A DNA stretch of 64,000 bases from Scleroderma bovista (lineage: Eukaryota > Basidiomycota > Agaricomycetes > Boletales > Sclerodermataceae): positions 62,001-126,000 of the forward strand of contig JAYMGJ010000426.1 of the NCBI GenBank assembly GCA_037178675.1. The letters run 5' to 3'. The notes beneath the pieces were generated by a model. It had not been told where the DNA came from and searched no databases. It worked only from the letters and a program-made list of their open reading frames with translations. Position 1 is the first letter of the stretch. Every line of letters begins with the position of its first letter. Made by a program: the position numbers and the translations under genes. Of this stretch, positions 34,041-46,731 are shown in pieces.

Positions 34041-37000
34041 ATGAGATGGAAGCCCTTCTCTTCGACCCACTCTGAAGCTCTCCCTGGTCTGTACCCACAT
34101 CCTAGTGCTCGCAGTCCCATGGGCCTCTTGTCTGCGACTACGCCTGCTCTCCACGCCCCCCTTGCCCCCCGTCCCTGCACGTCCAGCGAACGCCCCTCCG
34201 TAGACACCTCCTTTTCCTCTGCTGCATATTCTGCTGAACACAGTCCACACTCCGCCATATCCCCCTCCTGGTCCAGCCATCCTCCCTCCCACCTCCACCC
34301 CAACCCTCCCTACATGCTCCATCAGCCCATCCCTCCCTCACATCTCTCCAGCGATACCTCGGATCACCACCACCACTCCTCCATGCACCCCGTCCCTCCC
34401 ACCGACTGGAACACCATTTTCTCGTCCCCACACCCCTCGTTCTTCGCTGGCCTCCCACCACAGGGCCTCGTCCCAAACACCGCTACCAACCATGACCACC
34501 GTCATGTCCTCTCAAATACTAGACCCCACGCCATCAAGACTAACCACAACGGCGTCCACTCCCATCCCTCTTCCTGGTCCAACACCATCTCTCCGTTTTC
34601 TGCTTCCCCTGTACATCAACATCCCAGACCCTCCATCCCAGGCCCCTCGATCGACAGGACCCCATCGGCCCACGATGTCTTGCCCTCCCCCACACAACCC
34701 CAGCACATCAACTCCTCGAGACCGCCCAAGATCGTCGATGCCAGGCGCATGCTAGTGAGTCCAGACACCCACCCCCATCGCTCGTTTGATGCATAACTCC
34801 TTTCCACCGCAGAATTCCGATGCGGGCACCGCGAGCGCCCACCAGAACAGAACCACGAACCCCCTTCCGTCCATGGTGCACCCGAATTTCCTACCCATGC
34901 CTCCTGTCAACTATTCAGGGTATAACGTCCCCGTGAACCGGCCAAACGTGGGCATTCCACCCTCATCGTGGATGTCATCCGAAGCTAGCCCTTCGTCACC
35001 CTGGTATTCGCCTGTAGCCCAGCTCCAGAATGGCATGCCTACCCAGCACCCTTCCCCTCTTCCTGGTCCCAAACCCTCACCACCATCCACCACCGGATCG
35101 CTCTCCCTCGACTCCAAAAATGCCATTCTCAAAGACATACTGTCCGATCATTTCTTCAACTCACCAAGCAACGAGGCTGGCCCGAGCTCGTTCACCTCTC
35201 CCAAGTTGTTGTCGGGCTCCCCCGATCTTCAGTCCTGTACTCTCCCACCCTTGGAAACTGACCCCGACAAACTAGCCAAACAAGATCCCCTCGCAACGCA
35301 AGTTTGGAAGATGTTCGCAAGGACAAAGGCTCATCTCCCTCACGCTCAACGCATGGAGAACCTCACCTGGCGAATGATGGCTTTGGCGCTCCGGAAAAAG
35401 CGGGACGAGGAAGAGGAGGGAAAGCTTGCCGATGCCTCCACCGACAACGTCAGGATCAAGGACGAAGTCTCGACGCCATCGACTCTGACTCCCCCAACCG
35501 AATCCGTCTCTGGTGAGCAGAGGGGCAGGCCCATCGCCAAGAATAAGGGAAAGGTGCGAGTCGTTGGATTCGATGGCACCAACCAGGACGGCACCGAGGA
35601 TGACGAGTGAGTGTCTACCTTCCCCCCCCTTTTTTTGGTCTTCATTCAAGACCCCCGTCTGCAGTGCCATCCCCATGGACTGGCGGGCTGTAAGTAGATC
35701 ACGCTCACGGATCTCCATGGATTGGAGGCCCCAAAGTCGCTCCCGCTCACGGCCACCGCTGGCCATGGGCTACGATCAAGGCATCATGTCCGCTCAATTC
35801 GATGGTCATATACCTTTCCCCTCGAATGGATATATGCGTCGTAATACCGGCGACACGAGAACCTCTTCAAGCATACCCATCCCGGGTACGTCCGCCCTCC
35901 CTGCTAATCGTCACCCTTCGTCGTCGCTGCAGTCCGCATTATCCGCCGTCCAAGAAGGCCCTGTGCCGGTGCAATACAGTCGACACAACGCGCCTGTCCA
36001 TCAAATGACGCATTCGCTGTCCGCGCTCAATACTCCCGCTTTCCATCCTTCTTCTCTCCCGTCGTTCGGGCTCCATGGTTTGTCCAAGTTTCCCATGGAG
36101 GAGCAACAACCCAAACCCCGTGTGTTCCCGAGGCACGTGCGCAAGACGAGCTTTGACCACACCGTGGAGAAGGAGGGAATATTTGTCGGACCGAGTGGCA
36201 GACACCAGGTGAATGGCAAGCCCTTGTCGCCGGATAGCCTCCTGGGGCAGAAGCGACCTGCTGAAACACCTCACGCTGAGAGCCTGTTGCGTGCTGATCC
36301 CTCCAACATCGTGGGCCACGATCCGCGGCCATCTCAGCCCCAAGATGCGGATCAGTACGTCACCAATGGTTCTTTTCCCTCGACGACGTTCAATTTCAGC
36401 TGTGCGCCGTTTGAGGGGATGTTCGACCTGCCAGCGCACGGCAATTCCGTCGCGCATAACGAGTTCTGCCACATGCTACACACTTCCGACGACGGCCAGC
36501 CGTCTTTCCACGATTCTGGCCCACACCCACTCAATGGTGTGGCTTATACACCCTCCGTAGGCTCTCCTTCGGGCGTCAACGATGGTCTGTCTGCGGCTGT
36601 AGCTGGTTATGCCCATCCCAATGCGGGCAATTACATCACTGATGACCTCGAGTGTCACCACATCCTCGGCCTTCCCTTCTCCACGCTTGATCCCAGCGTG
36701 GGTCTTGCTCAGGGTACATATACCGTTGATCCAACACACATCCTTCCCGTGGAACACGGTGGCGATGTCCTCTTGCAGAGCTACCACGCCAGTCCGTCGA
36801 GCGACTGGGGGAATGGTGTGCCGACCTCAACCACGGCTTCACCTGAGCCCTACACCACGTCCAGCGCCTCGTCTCCGCCATCTTTCGAAGGTGTCCCCAG
36901 CTCCAATGCACGCACGCAGAGCCGTAGAATCGCGTCGACGAAGCGGGTGGCACAAGATCTGCAACGGAAGAAATCGGTTTCCGGGCCTGGTAACACTGCT

Positions 37001-37215
37001 GCAGATTCCCGGTCGTCCACAAGTACACCTGACCTGACACTAGAAGGTTGTAGCGGTGCGCCTGCCAAGGGCATCAGCGACGACGGCGAACAGGCACCTA
37101 CGTCGTGTACAAACTGTCAAACGACTAACACCCCACTGTGGAGACGCGATCCTGAAGGGCAGCCGTTATGTAAGGCGGGATTTGGTTTTGTCGCAAGATG
37201 CCAAGCTGATTGGAT

Positions 37216-37248
<33 letters not shown>

Positions 37249-37744
37249 CAGGTAACGCCTGTGGACTATTCTTTGTAGGAGTTCCGCGAGTGTTTTGTGG
37301 ACCGAACGCTAACCTACTCGTTTAGAAATTGCATGGGGTGGTGCGTCCGTTATCGTTGAAGACAGATGTCATTAAGAAAAGGTTAGTATTTATTTGTCCC
37401 CTTTTTTTTTTCGCTGACAGTCGAATCTCACCGTCACGGGGGGCTTATCACACAGGAACCGCGCTTCGGGTGCGCCAAATGGCAACGCACGCAAAGGTGG
37501 CTCAGGGTTGCCCAAGCTTGCGTCCTCCTCTTCGCGCCCACGCGCCTCCACCGTGAGCACGCTCCCCACTGGCTTGGCGGGCGCTCGCGGGACACCCAAC
37601 AGCAGCAGTAGTAATAGTCGACCAGGAATTGGTCCGACCCCGCCTGAAGCGTCCTTGAAGAGACAGCGGCGAACATCGACAGCTCTTCTAGACCCGTCGA
37701 CGCCGGTCGTCCGTAGGGGAACTGAGCCCAATGTGCAATCGTGA
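34041..37744 (+). CDS. GATA zinc-finger transcription factor, AreA/NIT2/GAT1-like
   Basis: Probable global nitrogen regulator. The first exon is His/Pro/Ser-rich from ATG 34041 (an in-frame TAG lies directly upstream). The fungal AreA N-terminal domain is visible as [20 protein letters not shown] followed by [14 protein letters not shown] tandem MDWR..SRSRSR motif follows at about 35675-35755. The single GATA finger is built over three exons: [40 protein letters not shown] and [12 protein letters not shown] (C-x2-C-x17-C-x2-C). Ends NVQS at TGA 37742. The intron inside the finger carries an exceptional T32 tract. The length of about 1,050 residues is normal for basidiomycete homologues. SPP lies 217 bp upstream on the same strand. 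Confidence 0.9.
37217..37248 (+). repeat. T32 homopolymer at the 3' splice site inside the GATA finger
   Basis: 32 consecutive T residues run straight into CAG|GTAACGCCTGT, the acceptor of the intron that splits the third zinc-ligand Cys codon. Confidence 0.9.
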
Positions 37745-38101
37745 TTCATCTCTTAGTACCCATGTTGTATTCATCGCATTTGTTCCACGTATATTTTTTT
37801 CTTGTCTGGATTGTAGGATGATATGGCCATAGATTATTATCTCTCTCCCTTTTTCTCTTTTTTCCGACTTAGCATGCATATAGGTGTATGACTGTTTCCT
37901 GCAAGCTACTATGATGTTGTTGCTTCTACTAGTATAATTTGATTATTGTCCCCCCCAAGCTGGTGCACAAAAATCAATTGCTCGCGATCTCGGATAAGTT
38001 TCTCGTCGACATCATAACGTACGACTTTGTTCGTCCCCTCACGTCGACGGACGCTCCTACGATCTTCGTTCCCTCTGCATTCCCCTCCGCTCGTTGGCAA
38101 G
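37745..38101. other. Intergenic and unresolved first exon of the Sec7 gene
   Basis: The Sec7-gene frame is closed upstream by TAA at 38015. A pyrimidine-rich stretch ending GGCAAG at 38101 is a good phase-0 acceptor, so the start codon should lie in a short upstream exon in this interval that I could not fix. Confidence 0.45.
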
Positions 38102-41100
38102 CTGGCGTCCTTTTTCAAGAATGTCGCAGGAGCCCAGCAGTCGCGTACGCCGGCGAACCCCTCTTCCTCGCTTCTGAATGGGCTCCTGCCCGTCGCATCG
38201 AAGGACATAAAAGTTAGCCGACGTGTCTCCCGAACGGAGCTTGATTTTGAGCAGGCGTTACGCGCGGGCGGAACCGTGGTGCTGAAGGAAAGCGTTGATG
38301 TAAACTCGCTGGGCGCAGTGGACACTCCCAGATCTCACTCCAAGAACCAGCTTTCTCGTTCTGCACACGAGTTTGCCTCCCCCACTCCTCCGCAGAAAGA
38401 GATGCGGACGCCTCGAGTCCCGCAGCCACCCGCCACGCCTGTTGTCGTGCCCCCTACGCCCTCGCCCTCTTCCTCTTCGTCCAACGAAGTGTTCTATGAC
38501 GCTGAAGACGCTGACAACATGCCATCCAAGCGACGCTCCATCTATCGGTCCCCGGGAACTTCGAGCAGTCCTGATCTGGCCACCCTCGCCCGAAGGGCAA
38601 AAGAGCGCGGCACCGTCGTCCCCGCTAAGCTCGTCCAGAGCCAGAAGGAGAAGCGTCCGACGGAGCCGTCACCGCCCCCGCTGCCTACGACTAGCAATGG
38701 CAATGGCCATGCACGCGCTTCTCCCGCTGCTTCCAGCACGCTCCGGGGCAGCACGCGTCCGAGGTCGTCGACGTCCGGGGCTGCGGGGTCGGGCTGCCCG
38801 CCGCCCCCAAAACTGTCCATCACCCCCGCACCGTGCAGGTCGTCTGCAAGGTCTGGCAAGGATCCAACGAGTCCCAACGGCTCCGACTGGGTCATGCCGA
38901 GTCCGCGCTCACGGACGTCCTCCAAAGCGGGGTCAGACAAGGTCCGTGGTTGGTTTTCTACTAGCTCCATGTGCCCAAGTTCCTTTACTGAAACACAGTT
39001 TTCTCCCCCAGGTGTCGAAAAACTCCGTCAGGGCTAAGACCAGCGCGTTTTTGGGTAGGATGCTCGGCCAGTCGATGACGCGTGAGCGATCCGTACGTCA
39101 ACTACCTTCGTGTGCTGCTTTATGTTTTCTGATCATCAATTTGCTGTACTAGCGTACCGATGCCACATTACAAGGGTCCTCTCATGGGGGATCCACTTTT
39201 ACGGATTCCTCCGTGCCCCCTGTGCCCCCTTTACCCGACGATGCCCAACGCATGCCAACTGTGGCAGTTGACGTTTTTACGAGTCCTCTCACGAATCCCA
39301 AAGACAACAAACCTCTGCCACCTATACGCGGTGTACTGGTAGACCGCGCGAGCCACGAATCCAACGCCAGTTCACTCGTCGTGATCGATCCCGTCTCCCA
39401 GATGTCGCCGTCTCCTGAGAACCACTCTATCAATCGCGCGGGCACCGAGAGTAGATTCATTAGCCATGGAAAGCGCCGGAGCATGAGCGTGAGCGATATC
39501 GACCTCCAGAAAATGAATTTGCAGTCGTCGCCCGCTCCAACGTTGCCGCCCAAGGATTATGACATGCACACAACTACAAACGGCCAAGCCTGGGAGTCCT
39601 CCTCCTCGCTCAGCGGCATCCTGAGCGATTTTAAAGGGGTCTTATCGAAGCTGGATCCCGATCCGAGTTCTTCCCTTGACCTTCGGGATCCGTGCACCCC
39701 AGCTCGACGCACGACCTATTCCCGCCCTGGTTCCTCGGGTACTCGTGCCCTGAACGCTCCCCCGTCGACGGATGCCAAGTCCCCGGTGTCGTCATCTGCC
39801 CCACCCTCGACGCCCATCGTTTCCCTGCCAACCGATTCGTCTGCCAGCGAGGGTCTCTCCATACGCATGGATACCGTCGTGTCACCTCGCTCCTCTTCGC
39901 TGCTGACCCCCGCTCGCTCGCGGTCGGGGTCGAATGTGGGCGGCACAGTAGGCTCGCCCCGCGTCACCGCTCTTCGCTACGGCTCCAGCCCGTTGAAAAC
40001 CAAATCGTACGGTGGCCATATGCAGTCTTCCTATCGTGACATGTCTCGACTACGTGCGCATCATCGTTCGGCCGCTTCCAGTTCTGAACCCTCACTCCTC
40101 CCCACAGGTGAAGACGGCCTTTCACGTGAGACTTGGCTGTTTTTCTGTGTCGTCGGGGCTTTGGCTTACTTTTCTTTTTTTGTTCGCAGCGTCTTCGCAT
40201 CAGGAACTGACCACTGCGGACCTCGTCATCAACCGTTTTGCCTCGAATCCTTCGTTCTCCATATCAGAGGAGATAGCTGATGCGGAAGAACGTGGGAAGG
40301 AGCTCGCAGCGCGGTGTTTCCAAGAAGACGAGGAATTCTTGGCCAAGGATAAGATTGCGGAATGGTTGGGTGGCCAGTGAGTGCCTTTTCCCCTGGTGTC
40401 CGTCTTGTGGGAATATAACCCATTTCAGTGGACAAATGAGCAAGGTCGCGGTGCGCTATTACATGGATTACTATGACTTTACTGGCCTGAGACTCGATAA
40501 TGCCTTCAGGTAGGGGGACAGTCTGGCCTTGTGATCATTCCTGACTGTGGCTCCTAGGCGACTTTGCGCTAAATTGTTCCTCAAAGCTGAGACCCAGCAA
40601 GTAGACCGTATTCTCGAGGAATTCAGTAGACGTTTCTGGGATTGCAATTCTAGTCGTCTGTACGGCAGTGCCAGTGCGTAACTCAAGCATAATTGCCTAG
40701 TTAAATGTTATATTGAACTCTCTTCGCAGGTGTTGTCCATGCTGTCACGTATTCCTTGTTATTGCTCAACACTGATCTTCATGTGGCTGATATTGCCAAC
40801 CGCATGTCACGAAATCAGTTTGTTCGCAACACCATGACAGCGATCCAGATGCAAGTTCACCCGAGCCGATATGGTTCTATGACGGAGCTCGACCACGAGG
40901 ACAGCAGTAGTGGTCCAGGGACGGGCTCAGAGGGAACCGAAACTCAGTCCTTGGCGCGCTCAAAGAGGAGCGGCAGTATCGCGAGCTGGAACAGCATCTC
41001 CAAGGATACCTTTACGTCATCGGGAACCATCTCTTCCGTACATCCTTCAGCTCAGCCCTCGCAGAATAGCAGTACCACGTCCTTCCAGCATTCGTCGGGG

Positions 41101-42914
41101 TACGAACCTAAATCGCCCAATTTTCAAGTCATTTTTGACCGTAGCTGGGAAATGGAGATGGAAGGCTTGCTCAAGGTTGGCCCACCTGCTGTTCCCTTAC
41201 CCATTTGGCTCATCCAAACTTCACCAGGACATGTATAATGCTATCAAGAGTCATCAAATACTGCAGCCTCTTGGTAGTACTTTCGCCGCCCGTTTTTCCA
41301 CGTCTTCGTTGAGTCCAGGTGCGGCCCATGGACTCATTGGGCGAAACCGAAGTTATCGTGGGGCACCTGACCGGCTTGCCAATTTGAAGCGTGGAAGTTT
41401 TCGGGGCATACAAAACATCCTCGGTTCACCCTATAGTCCATATAGCAGTAACAGCAGTATTGACGGCAGGGTTAGTCCGTCGCCCAGCTTTGCGACCTCG
41501 ACACACGAAGTGAGTGTTTCTGTCGATAAGTAAGAAAGATGCTGAACGGTACAACAGGGTGCCAGTTCTGTGACTGCCTTCCTCACTCCTGCCCTTGGCT
41601 TCGCGTCAAATTTGTCGCATACTATCATTCGAGAACAGGAGGATGAGGACCGTAGCTTCACCAGCAACGCGTCCGATTCGACGAACATCAGCATTTCTGA
41701 CGAGGAGCTTGCGCTGCTAGGTCCCCCTTGGGCCAAAGAAGGAATGCTCTGTCGCAAGCAATATTGGGAATCCGCTGGCAAGAGGGCGAAATCCAAGGGT
41801 TGGATGGATGTCTTCGTGGTGATACAAAGGGGTGAACTAAACATGTTCATTTTCGGCTCTCATGCCGGTGGTATGACCAACGTTGTTGGGGGTGGAAACT
41901 GGCTTGTGCGCCTTTTTTCCGTTCGATTAATCTGACTTTGCTCATGCATATTCACCCAGGAAAATGCCCATTCTGTCGGAACCGTGCATCTCGCCCATTC
42001 GTTGGCACATGCATTACCCCCTCCAGGTTATAGCAAGCAGCGACCGCATTGTATGGTTCTGACCCTTGCGAACGGTGGCGTCTACTTCTTCCAAGCAGGC
42101 ACGGAAGAACTCGTCAACGAATGGGTATCTACGTGCAACTACTGGGCTGCAAGAACCAGCAAGGAACCCTTGGCAGGAGGCGTTTCCAACATGGAGTACG
42201 GGTGGAGTCGTGTATCCGACGCCTTGTATACGCGCTCAGTCACTGATAACGATGCGACCCGTGAGCTTGACCGCACAGATACCCTCAGTGTGCGTAGCGG
42301 TCGGAGCAACCGCAGCAAGTTCGGCTGGCGAGATGCAACACAGACACTCCGTGCCTCACATTCCCCTTGGACGGACAGGGTCTCCATTAACGACTGGAAA
42401 CCCCCGATTCCTCCATCCATATCCAGCATCAACGATGAAGAGACACAATTGGAAGCTCTCCAGAAATATGTTGGAACGTTGAAGAGAGACCTCAAACGCC
42501 ACAATGAACTACGTGAACCCATGGTTGCACTAGTAAGGCGATTGCGTTCACTTGCGTTTGTTTACTCACGATTTCACTTTTCAGTATCCCCCCCGATCTG
42601 CAAATTACATAAAAGCACATAGCAATTGGGAGAAGAAATCTCAATATCTGCTGACCGAGATTGTAAAATACGAGTCCTACATTGACTCTTTGAAGGACGC
42701 CATGACTCTTCGGCTGAAGAAGAGGGGCGAAAAGGCATTGGAGCGGGCACTCGTGAACGCCTCTCCAGGCGATCCGACGGGTGCTGTTGATAGTCTCGAC
42801 GGCCATCCCGATGGTTCAGAAACGGCCTCCGAAGGTGACGGACAGCAACCAAACCAAATACCCAGTCCCTCTCCCTTCCATCATCGACGAGAAACTGCCG
42901 AATGTGGGCAGTAG
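38102..42914 (+). CDS. Sec7-PH Arf guanine nucleotide exchange factor (EFA6/YEL1 type)
   Basis: Activates Arf GTPases at the plasma membrane. A long Ser/Pro-rich N-terminal half (first visible exon LASFFKNVAGAQQSRTPANP) leads to the Sec7 domain: ELTTADLVINRFASNPS, then FQEDEEFLAKDKIAEWLGG (candidate glutamic finger in DEEF), VAVRYYMDYYDFTGLRLDNA, FRRLCAKLFLKAETQQVDRI and AVTYSLLLLNTDLHVADIAN. A PH domain follows: WAKEGMLCRKQYWESAGKRA, KGWMDVFVVIQRGELNMFIF, CMVLTLANGGVYFFQAGTEE and VNEWVSTCNYWAARTS. The C-terminal coiled coil (LQKYVGTLKRDLKRHNELRE, YESYIDSLKDAMTLRLKKRG) completes the EFA6-like Sec7-PH-coil order. Ends ECGQ at 42914. About eight introns. The 5' start codon is unresolved. Confidence 0.85.
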
Positions 42915-43096
42915 GTACTTCACCCCATCTTAATATTGTTTATGACCATTTGGAAGACGTATATTACTCCCACTTAGAACCCAGATATTTATGTACAATA
43001 TTTTGGTTTCTTCTTGTATGGATCGGAAGGAATGATACACTTATGCTTGAAGCAACCTACTCACTGAACAGAGTATAGTGTCATGCTTCCACTCGA

Positions 43097-45974
43097 CTAT
43101 AAATTTAGGTCACTTTGCATGGTTGGCTTCACCTCCAACTCTGTGTTTGCTGGAGGTTCATCCCCAAGTGGCTGAGAAGAGCCCTTGTCCGCATCCTTCT
43201 CTAAGCCATCCTCCTCATTGATCATAGATGCACCAGTTTTGAACAATTCGGTGAGTGAGCTGATGGTGGAAACAGCCATCTCAAGTACAGCTTCGATGCG
43301 TTTCCTGAGCACCTCGTTCGCACAAGTCACGGTCTAGTGAGAATAATCTGAGCACAAACCCAGCTACATAAAAAATGGTAGCTGACCAGCGTAACCAAGT
43401 TGATATATGCGTCGGCTTCATCCACCCGAAGGATCAAAGCGGGATCCCGATTCGATTCTTCGTCTTGTTCATGTTGATCCTCACCAGCTTCATCAGGCAT
43501 GTGTAGCTCCACTTCGCCAAAATGGTTCTCAAGGAACTCGGCGAGGACCTGTATTCGCACATATGACGATTCGTTTTTCGAGTCCGCATGAGGATGCACA
43601 TGCGTGCACGGCTGAGTGGTCACTAAGCGAGCATGAGGGTCCATACAATCATGAAAATCATTCCGTGGAAAGCATACGCTTGACAGAGGCTGGGCTTTTG
43701 TCGATCCCGGTGATGAGGGCTAATGTCGAATCTGCAATCATATCGCTACTTGCGCTTGAATCCCATTCCAGCGTCAGCTCGCACCCTGCAGTGTGTTTGA
43801 CATCTACCATGCCCATGACCTATCCGGTCAAGGATCAATAGACTTCATCAAAGAGAGATCATGATCACCCTACCCGTAGTGTTGGCACGCCATCTTTATC
43901 AAGTCCTTCTTCCACTCTTCCAAACATGCCTTCCAGATGCCAGAGTACCAGGTCCCAACCGACGCCAAGAGCAATTTTTTGTATTTGTGTCACTGTGCAT
44001 GTTGAGAGCCCAGCAAAGTCACGGAGGTCTCGGGGATCAAGCAGCGTGTATGAGTAGTCTTTTGCAACTAGTAGGCCAGAAATAATGTCTCCCTCCTGAG
44101 CTGGTTTATTAGCCAGAGTACCAATTGCCTGACAATTCGTGAGTAGAAGTGGGAGAGACCAGAACGCAAGAACTTACTTTGGCAACGCGTTCTCCACGGA
44201 AAGATAGCTCCAACGTCTCGAGATTTCGAGGTGTGTGAATTTTAACGTCCTCATCCCGGTCTCTGAAGCGGCCTGCCATGGCAGCTCGTAGACGACCCAT
44301 GGCTGTTGCTTCACCATGGACAAGAACCTGGCATCCACCACTAAGCAGACCGAGTCATGAAAAAGAGCGATACTACTTACGACATGCTGGGCCTTGACTA
44401 GTTCAATGAATTCAGAGTTTTGTGAAAAATCAACGTGGGCACTGAAAGAGATGTAATCAACCGAAATCTTTCGTGGTATCGAGTGTCCCTTCAGTGATGT
44501 AATTTCTTCAGGTTCGTTCATAATGTCCTGCACAGCGCCATAAAGTGATGAGCCCAATTCACTCAGAAGACATGTTCGAACGAGATGAACAACAATGCAC
44601 ATTTCGAGACACGTTACACGGTGAATATACGACCACCTCGAAGAAGGTCTCCAATTCCAAATATAACTCACCCGAGCTAGAGTGCCCTCAATAGAATAAC
44701 CTGTGATGATAAGACCATTCCGAGGATCTGGTGCCCATAGTTCGAGTAATTCACGACTGGGTCCAGTCTGCAAGAAACCCGGACTCGCGAGCACGACACA
44801 TGGTGGCCCTTCCGCAATCTTCCGCTCCCATCCGCGCGGCTGTGGAAGATTTGAAATGTGTCTGGAAGAAAAGGTAAATAATTGTGGAGGGCTGCAGTAA
44901 CAACGTACTTGAAGACGAAAGGGTTGTCCCGTTTGGCAAACCTTGAGCGAATATTGCCGTTCATCGTATGGATGTAGGTTTGATAGACGGCCATGCACTT
45001 CCTTGCGAGGTTCGAGGCGTAATAAATGGGGACGTTGTGCAAATCCGGATGTTTCTTCCAGTACTCGTCCAGAATGAGCAGTAATTCTTGTGCTCTACCG
45101 AGTGCAAATGCCGGCAGTAAGACATGACCCCCACGCCTGATGATCGAGTGGACGAGGCTTGTGAAACGCAGCTCCTTCTCTTCCCTACCTTCCAAACTCT
45201 GTACACCATACGTACTTTCGACAATGAGGACGTCAGGTCGAACAGGTGGAACCTCGGCCTTTACAAGATGTCGATCTTCTTCGCGGGAATAGTCGCCGGT
45301 GTAAAGGATTTTCAGCCCAGCAATGTCAATGAGATACATGCACGCTCCGAGAACATGACCTGCATGGTAAGGTGTGAATGATACCCCCGGGCATGGTGAG
45401 ATGAGTTGGTGAGCAGAAACCGGGATAATGGAAGATAATGACATGGACATCTCAAGCGGAGTGAAAAGAGCATCCGAGGAGGAAGAGCTAGTACAGCAGG
45501 TCAGCTCAAGAACAGGTAAACGGACACTTCGACTCACCTCATACGAACAAAATCCTGCATCATGAACTTGTGGACGGCTTTTGTCGGATGCGTCATATAT
45601 ACCTTGCCTTTGCCATCTCTGAAATTGGTCTAAAACATCTGAGCGCAGGATCAACCGTCTGAGACAATCAGCCCGACCTTCTCCATAATGTAAGTCAGAG
45701 CAGCAGCGTGGTCAAGGTGAAAACTGCAAGATAGCCAAATTTACAAGATTAATAGTGATGGGGTTAAAAGAACGTACTGCGTGATGAGAATGGCATCGAC
45801 TGTGCTCCAGTCCAGCTCGTCTATGAAAGGGAGCGATGCCATCCCACTGTAGGCAGGGTGAACACCGGCATCACAGACGATCGTCTTTCCTCTGTATCGC
45901 AAGACACAGCATGACCTTCCGACCTCTTGACCAGCACCAAGCAAGGTGATGCTGAGAGTCGGGGAGTCGGCCAT
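43097..45974 (-). CDS. YSH1: mRNA 3'-end endonuclease YSH1/CPSF73, copy A
   Basis: Metallo-beta-lactamase/beta-CASP nuclease that cleaves pre-mRNA before polyadenylation. Starts MADSPTLSITLLGAGQEVGR (ATG 45974). Zinc-site motifs: HFHLDHAAALTYIM (HxHxDH, built across an intron after ITCA/H), YHAGHVLGACMYLIDIAG, LYTGDYSREEDRHLV, FSAHVDFSQNSEFI and VLVHGEATAMGRL. Also present are PAFALGRAQELLLILDEYW, YYASNLARKCMAVYQTY and LASPGFLQTGPSRELLELW. The C-terminal CPSF73 domain ends in an acidic tail (EEDGLEKDADKGSSQ) at 43097. The GRAQ and SRELLELW motifs are canonical, so this copy looks like the ancestral one. About ten introns. Inverted relative to copy B at 58382. Confidence 0.93.
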
Positions 45975-46731
45975 TACTTACAACTTGAATTCCCGGAAGT
46001 CGAGAATGAAGCCTGCTTACTAAGCAAATTCCCTCTACCTTTGGTTACCTTCAATCGAGAGGGGATGGAACTGATTTCACGGACTAATTGGAGGACGCCG
46101 CGGAAGCGAATCGACAACTCGGACTACGATCTCCTGGTCTCATCTTTCTTGCTCCCTACTAGCTACTGGTTTTTGGAACACCACGTTCGCCGCCTTGGTG
46201 AAAATCTTGGAGGTAATCACAGTATGGAGTGGCTCAGAGCGTTGGCCCCATTCCCTACCACCTGATTGCGGCACTTGGCCATATTGTGAAACAGATACTA
46301 GAAGATGATCTCCACAAGAAGATGTGTTATTTCGACATTATCACCAATGTGATCTTGATCGCCGAAAGATGGGCAACACGTCGTAACCCCCCAGCCTTGA
46401 CCCCAAAGGTCCATCCGTTGGTCGATCATTGGCGAGGGAGAAGGTGCAAGAGATGGACAGGGATATCATTCCACCATCTGACGTTGTTCCCCTTGTTAGC
46501 TCTCCCCCCTTTCACATCATTCCATCATTCACCTAACAATCTCACATTGAAGGTATCATGCATTCGACTTATCTACGTACATCATCATAGTACTCCATAT
46601 TTCGCTACTATATCAAAACCAACATAAAGATATCATCACTCACACAGTACATGTAAATCCAAGCAAGGAAAAATAGGAATCCAGAAGAGGTCAGTACTAT
46701 GGCACAATGTTTGAAGAGACTTCCAGCCTCG
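45975..46731 (+). other. Possible frameshifted hypothetical ORF; no assigned gene
   Basis: Two plus-strand frames look continuous in composition: one reaching DYDLLVSSFLLPTSYWFLEH and HHVRRLGENLGG (to 46265), and a second from 46229 with QSVGPIPYHLIAALGHIVKQ and MCYFDIITNVILIAERWATR (to 46627). They join only with a frame change near 46215-46240; a GTAATC...CTCAG pair there would give an intron of just 25 nt. No homologue is recognised. It could be a decayed gene in the divergent space between copy A of YSH1 and its neighbour. Confidence 0.3.

Noticed and set aside
34041..34500. His/Pro-rich minus-strand frames (33771-34476) as a glycine-rich protein
   Set aside because: Antisense shadow of the GATA factor's first exon.
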